A stretch of 10,063 nucleotides of DNA from AL-N1 sp039178835 (GTDB lineage Bacteria; Chloroflexota; Chloroflexia; Chloroflexales; Roseiflexaceae): assembly GCA_039178835.1 (NCBI GenBank), contig JBCDFA010000292.1, forward strand, positions 1-10,063. The letters run 5' to 3'. Shown here in pieces: positions 6,896-10,063 of this stretch; the stretch's first letter is position 1, and each line of letters begins with the position of its first letter. A program made the translations under genes and the position numbers. A model generated the notes under the pieces. The model was not told the origin of the DNA. It saw only the letters and a program-made list of their open reading frames with translations, and ran no database searches.

Positions 6896-6902
6896 GAGGT
6901 GA
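6896..6902 (+). promoter_or_regulatory. Strong ribosome-binding site fixing the Rcp1-type regulator start
   Basis: GAGGTGA is fully complementary to the 3' end of 16S rRNA, and ATG follows after 4 bases (6907). This places the start at MELTTSTPLN rather than at in-frame Met codons overlapping the kinase gene (from 6784). Confidence 0.8.
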
Positions 6903-6906
6903 TATT

Positions 6907-7359
6907 ATGGAATTAACAACATCAACACCACTCAATATTGTCCTTGTAGAAGATAATCCTGATGATGAAGAACTGATGCTTGAGGCTCTCAAAGAGTACC
7001 GTTTACGCAATCCGGTTATTGTGCTTCGTGATGGTCAGCAAGCTATCGATTACTTCTTTCGCCAGGGGGCTTACACAGAGCACTCATCAAAACAACCTGA
7101 CTTGATTTTGCTCGATATTAAGCTACCAAAGGTTGATGGGTTAGATGTATTGGCCAAAATCAAGAGTGACGATGAATTAAAGCGCATACCTGTGGTAGTT
7201 TTAACTTCTTCAAAAGAAGATCGAGATATTGCGCGAGGATATGAACTGGGAGCCAATAGCTACATTGTGAAACCAATTGATTTCGAGCAACTACTTGAAA
7301 CAGTTCGTACGATTGGCGGTTACTGGTTAATTGTAAATGAACCAGCGCCGAACAAATGA
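6907..7359 (+). CDS. Rcp1-type single-domain response regulator
   Basis: A 150-residue receiver protein without an output domain. The acidic pocket is E15-D16 in VEDNPDD, the phosphoacceptor is D70 (LILLDIKLPKVDG), and T100 (VVLTSS) and K122 (YIVKPIDF) complete a canonical active site. The sequences VEDNPDDEEL and GYELGANSYIVKP are hallmarks of the Rcp1 group, small regulators that receive phosphate from phytochrome-like and related PAS/GAF kinases. It sits 28 bp after the PAS-PAS-GAF kinase stop and overlaps the next gene by 4 bp (ATGA at 7356-7359), so all three are almost certainly one operon. Its likely donor is the upstream kinase; the downstream REC-PAS kinase may be a second donor or a target. 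No DNA-binding region is present, so the output must be through protein contact. Confidence 0.94.
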   Translation: MELTTSTPLNIVLVEDNPDDEELMLEALKEYRLRNPVIVLRDGQQAIDYFFRQGAYTEHSSKQPDLILLDIKLPKVDGLDVLAKIKSDDELKRIPVVVLTSSKEDRDIARGYELGANSYIVKPIDFEQLLETVRTIGGYWLIVNEPAPNK

Positions 7360-8954
7360 GCAATGATATTCACATTTTGTTGGTTGATGACAACCGTGAT
7401 GATGTCGAATTGACAGTGGCCTTTTGTGCGACGGCAGCACCACATCTCAAGTTTACTGTTGTTGAAACAGGAGCAGCCTGTCGTGAACAATTACACAATG
7501 GTCAATCACATCACTATGATGCATTGCTTTTTGACTATACGCTCCCTGACATGACAGGATTTGATCTGCTACAAAATGTGATCGAATCGGGCTATACAGC
7601 ACCAGTAATCATGGTGACTGGTCGTGACGATGTCGGAACAGCTGTTGCGGCAATGAAACAGGGAGCGACCGACTATCTGGTCAAGTCGAGCGATTATTGG
7701 GAATATGTCCCACGTGTTATTGAATCAGCCATTGAGCGTTATCATCTTGCGGAAGAGAATCAACGATTACAGCGTGAGCTAGCTCAACGTGCAGTCGAAC
7801 TGGAAGAGGCGGTTGCTCGTGCAGAGACAGAACAACGCCGTCTCCAGGCAGTACTTGATCAATTGCCAGAGGGTGTACTCATTGCCGAGGGCGCACGTGG
7901 AGAAGTTGTGGCCGCCAATAAGATTGCAGAGCAGCTTTTTGGCTCTACCTTGATTGCTGATACCAACATAACACATGAACAATATTATCGACTAGAACGG
8001 CTTGATGAAACACCGATTGCTCCTAAAGAAACTGCCATATTCCAAGCACTACAAACCAGCGAAACCATCTTAGGAAATCAGATTGTAGTTGTTAAACCAA
8101 ATGGCCAACGTATCACCGTTTTGATGAATACGGCCCCCTTATTCGATAAAGACGGTACCGTTACAGGCGCAGTGTCTGTGTTTCAGGACATTACCGAACT
8201 AAAACGGCTTGAGTCACTCAAAGATGAAATTCTTTCTATCGCATCTCACGAACTAAAAAATCCTCTGACGGTTGTGATGGGCTATGGATCACTTTTGCAG
8301 CAAGACTTGGAGATTTCACAGAACAACCGCGCACAACGTGCAGCTAAAACTATTTACCAGCAGAGCCAGCGTATGTTACAACTCATCAACCGCTTGCTTG
8401 ATTTATCACGCCTCGATCTTGACCGTATGACACTGCAAATAACAACTTTTGATATTGTTCCACTGTTACAGACGTGTGTTGAAGAACAACAAGCAATGGC
8501 CTCCAATCATATCATTCGAACACAATTACCTACCAAAACCCTCCCAATCAACGCAGACTACATGCGCATTGAACAGGTGTTGGTCAATCTCCTCAATAAT
8601 GCCGTCAAATATAGCCCCCACGGTGGTGATATTGATGTATCTCTTGCAGTCACTGATCAAGTAGAATTGACAGATGGCATCTGTGGGTCGGAACTTTCTG
8701 CGGAGGGTCCATTTGTATGCATCCAGGTTCGTGACTGCGGTATTGGTATTGCTCTCGAGGACCAGAAGCAGCTTTTTCAGCGTTTTTACCGGGCAGATGA
8801 TGCGGCACAAATCGTTTCAGGACAAGGATTAGGTCTGTATATCAGTTCTGAGATAATGCGACTCCATAGTGGTGCGTTATGTGTTGAAAGTGTCCCCAGC
8901 CAAGGCAGTACCTTTCGTATGATACTTCCTCTGACTCTTCCAGAAGCCATGTAG
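7356..8954 (+). CDS. REC-PAS hybrid histidine kinase (N-terminal receiver)
   Basis: A 532-residue soluble kinase. The N-terminal receiver (about 4-125) has D11-D12, phosphoacceptor D60 (LLFDYTLPD), T88 and K110; the residue after K110 is Ser instead of the usual Pro (YLVKSSDYWEY), a pattern common in receiver-first sensor kinases. A coiled coil (about 129-167) leads to a PAS domain (about 163-281, LDQLPEGVLIAEGARG ... VFQDIT), then a HisKA domain with H298 (ASHELKNPL) and a HATPase domain with N box NLLNNAVKYSPHGG, G1 DCGIGI (460-465) and G2 GQGLGLYI (489-496). The G1 box has Cys461 where Asn is usual. A receiver in front of the kinase core usually makes kinase activity respond to another phosphodonor, so this protein may read the output of kinase 1. 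Translation is probably coupled to the preceding gene through the ATGA overlap; no separate ribosome-binding site is evident. Confidence 0.94.
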   Translation: MSNDIHILLVDDNRDDVELTVAFCATAAPHLKFTVVETGAACREQLHNGQSHHYDALLFDYTLPDMTGFDLLQNVIESGYTAPVIMVTGRDDVGTAVAAMKQGATDYLVKSSDYWEYVPRVIESAIERYHLAEENQRLQRELAQRAVELEEAVARAETEQRRLQAVLDQLPEGVLIAEGARGEVVAANKIAEQLFGSTLIADTNITHEQYYRLERLDETPIAPKETAIFQALQTSETILGNQIVVVKPNGQRITVLMNTAPLFDKDGTVTGAVSVFQDITELKRLESLKDEILSIASHELKNPLTVVMGYGSLLQQDLEISQNNRAQRAAKTIYQQSQRMLQLINRLLDLSRLDLDRMTLQITTFDIVPLLQTCVEEQQAMASNHIIRTQLPTKTLPINADYMRIEQVLVNLLNNAVKYSPHGGDIDVSLAVTDQVELTDGICGSELSAEGPFVCIQVRDCGIGIALEDQKQLFQRFYRADDAAQIVSGQGLGLYISSEIMRLHSGALCVESVPSQGSTFRMILPLTLPEAM

Positions 8955-8959
8955 ATTGC

Positions 8960-9160
8960 GTGTATTTGTCGGTAGAGACTAATAGTATCGAGATCCTATG
9001 TAAGGTGATTGAGTCCTTGCAACTTCCTCAAGATCGTCTTCTCAAAGCTACTCACTACGTTTCCAGTGAAACCTATGGCTATAAATGGTGTTGTAGGCTA
9101 CATAAAGCAATTGATGTGACACATAATAATGACTATGAGAATGTACTTGACTGGGTGTGA
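8960..9160 (+). CDS. Doubtful small ORF of 66 residues, unknown function
   Basis: A GTG-started frame opens 5 bp after the kinase stop and runs to a TGA at 9158-9160. The product contains LQLPQDRLLKATHYV and the Cys-, Trp- and Tyr-rich stretch YGYKWCCRLHKAIDV, then NDYENVLDWV. Composition looks more protein-like than the surrounding frames, but there is no ribosome-binding site and I recognise no family. It could be a real terminal operon gene, the remnant of one, or chance. An opposite-strand frame over 9048-9242 looks less likely. Confidence 0.3.
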   Translation: MYLSVETNSIEILCKVIESLQLPQDRLLKATHYVSSETYGYKWCCRLHKAIDVTHNNDYENVLDWV

Positions 9161-9530
9161 TAGATGTATATATTATTGAGTTACAGTCTACATTAGCCGC
9201 TCGATATCTCGGGTAGGCTGTTTCAGTCAGATATGCCAGCACAACTGCCTCGTAGGGGGGATGCTTGGCGTCACACGCTGAAAGAACAGATCAAACGAAG
9301 CCCTGCTACCATCAACTCGTGTCTGAGGGGGAAGAACATCCCATGTTTCATCACTATCGAGCGTTGCTGACTTTCAAGCTTGCGCCCCAGGCAATGTCGA
9401 TGACCACACACCTATGCCATCCTTCAACAAGGCGCTGGTTAGTGACAAGGACCGCTTCAACCACTATTATACTCCTACTGTAGCGTCAAGTTGCAATGTT
9501 GCTTCGCCAAAACAGGATCTGCCCCTTCCG

Positions 9531-9544
9531 AACCAAGCTTGGTT
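9531..9544. repeat. 14-bp perfect palindrome
   Basis: AACCAAGCTTGGTT is perfectly self-complementary. About one such palindrome is expected by chance in 10 kb, so it is recorded only as a possible operator or cruciform in the gene-free region. Confidence 0.3.
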
Positions 9545-9828
9545 ATGATAACAGGCGATTATTGAGATGAGTATTGACCTCTGAAGCACATTTCGTAGAT
9601 TAAACGTACTTGGTCGCATTCCAAGCAACTTCTTGGTCAATCTGCTCTGTGGTCTGATCGACTATGCTCATCAATCCAAGAAGCCATCTGTGCAATTCAA
9701 CTAGTTGGTGTCGTTATTGTGAGATGAATCCAAACTGATATGAGGCAAGTCGTTTATATCAACAATGATAAGGAAGAGTAAATTACGAATGTGAAAATAT
9801 TTTACCATTGAATTAGTGTCTATATCTC

Positions 9829-9845
9829 CTAAGGCATACCCTTAG
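9829..9845. repeat. Small hairpin (6-bp stem, 5-base loop)
   Basis: CTAAGG (9829-9834) pairs with CCTTAG (9840-9845) around CATAC. There is no following T-run, so it is not a typical intrinsic terminator. It lies about 170 bp upstream of the consensus promoter at the right edge. Confidence 0.3.
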
Positions 9846-10015
9846 ATGTATTGTCACCTTCGCCCTATAGACCTAACACGCAAATCTATTTAGAGTAATT
9901 ATACAATCAAGGTATATACATAGTATCGGTTGAGTATCAACGAGTGATTAGCTTATATATAAAAGTGCGGAAAATAAATTATTTACGTATAAAAATAGAG
10001 AAATAACATACATTA

Positions 10016-10044
10016 TTGACAAGAAAAAATACTTCTAGTATACT
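10016..10044 (+). promoter_or_regulatory. Near-consensus sigma-70 promoter pointing out of the window
   Basis: A perfect -35 TTGACA (10016-10021) and -10 TATACT (10039-10044) are separated by exactly 17 bases, embedded in AT-rich sequence. The predicted start is near 10051, so a gene or RNA should begin just beyond position 10063. Confidence 0.75.
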
Positions 10045-10063
10045 TTGTGTTACAAGAATATTG

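Larger units (their letters stand above)
9161..10015. other. About 0.85 kb without a supported gene
   Basis: All frames are short and none has a recognisable motif plus a start and ribosome-binding site. Three plus-strand frames are open in overlap between about 9196 and 9548: one contains MPAQLPRRGDAWRHTLKEQ and stops at 9370, one starts with TTG at 9265 and stops at 9483, and one reads through NVDDHTPMPSFNKALVSDK with no start and stops near 9548. This could be a decayed gene, but I cannot show it. Base composition becomes clearly AT-rich after about 9770, as expected for an upstream regulatory region. Confidence 0.6.

Noticed and set aside
9265..9483. 72-residue plus-strand frame with TTG start
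   Set aside because: No ribosome-binding site or recognisable motif, low-complexity ending, and overlapping frames are equally open.
9609..9629. Sigma-54-like TTGG...AAGC, and the short hairpin CTTGG/CCAAG
   Set aside because: GG-to-GC spacing is 11 and the -12 element lacks TTGC; the stem is only 5 bp without a T-run.
9602..9710. Minus-strand peptide containing HQLVELHRWLLGL and EQIDQEVAWNATKYV, possible transposase remnant
   Set aside because: Only about 36 codons, no start, no catalytic motif and no terminal repeats; the resemblance is too weak.
1..10063. CRISPR arrays, tRNA or rRNA genes, insertion sequences
   Set aside because: No regularly spaced repeats, no tRNA-like cloverleaf sequence noticed, no rRNA segments and no intact transposase were seen by eye.

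Overview
The window is dominated by phosphotransfer signalling and alternative-sigma-factor genes. GC content is moderate, there is no codon-usage break between the genes, and the sigma-54, activator and PAS/GAF kinase proteins resemble those I know from filamentous Chloroflexota (class Chloroflexia). That assignment is an inference from protein style, not a marker-gene result, and the genus is not resolved.

Layout. (1) Positions 1-241 form a 98-bp perfect inverted repeat around a 45-bp spacer; the right arm is real coding sequence of a transglutaminase-like cysteine protease gene (+, reliable from about 100 to 789), and the left arm is its mirror image, so the gene's true 5' end is missing or displaced. 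(2) A minus-strand block runs, in transcription order, from an NtrC-type response regulator/sigma-54 activator (4535-3156), through rpoN (3163-1808, 8-bp overlap), to a single-domain receiver protein (1737-1354) and a second, 48% identical receiver protein (1181-801). The last gene has its own near-consensus sigma-54 promoter at 1254-1238. (3) A 267-bp divergent intergenic region (4536-4802) carries an extended -10 promoter and an inverted repeat. (4) A plus-strand operon encodes a PAS-PAS-GAF histidine kinase (4803-6878), an Rcp1-type response regulator (6907-7359) and a REC-PAS histidine kinase (7356-8954, ATGA overlap). (5) From 8955 to the end there is about 1.1 kb with at most one doubtful small ORF, becoming AT-rich and ending in a textbook TTGACA-N17-TATACT promoter that points out of the window.

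Working model (inference). The divergent kinase operon supplies signal input and phosphotransfer: kinase 1 to the Rcp1-type regulator, and possibly to the receiver of kinase 2. The activator/rpoN pair is a dedicated sigma-54 module, and one of its targets appears to be the small receiver gene at 801-1181, which would close a local circuit. The activator has a complete receiver and AAA+ core, but its C-terminal Fis-like helix-turn-helix is short and lacks the usual basic recognition helix, so it may act with little or no DNA binding. The two small receivers have altered active sites and may be phosphate sinks, partners of a kinase here, or phosphorylation-independent adaptors.
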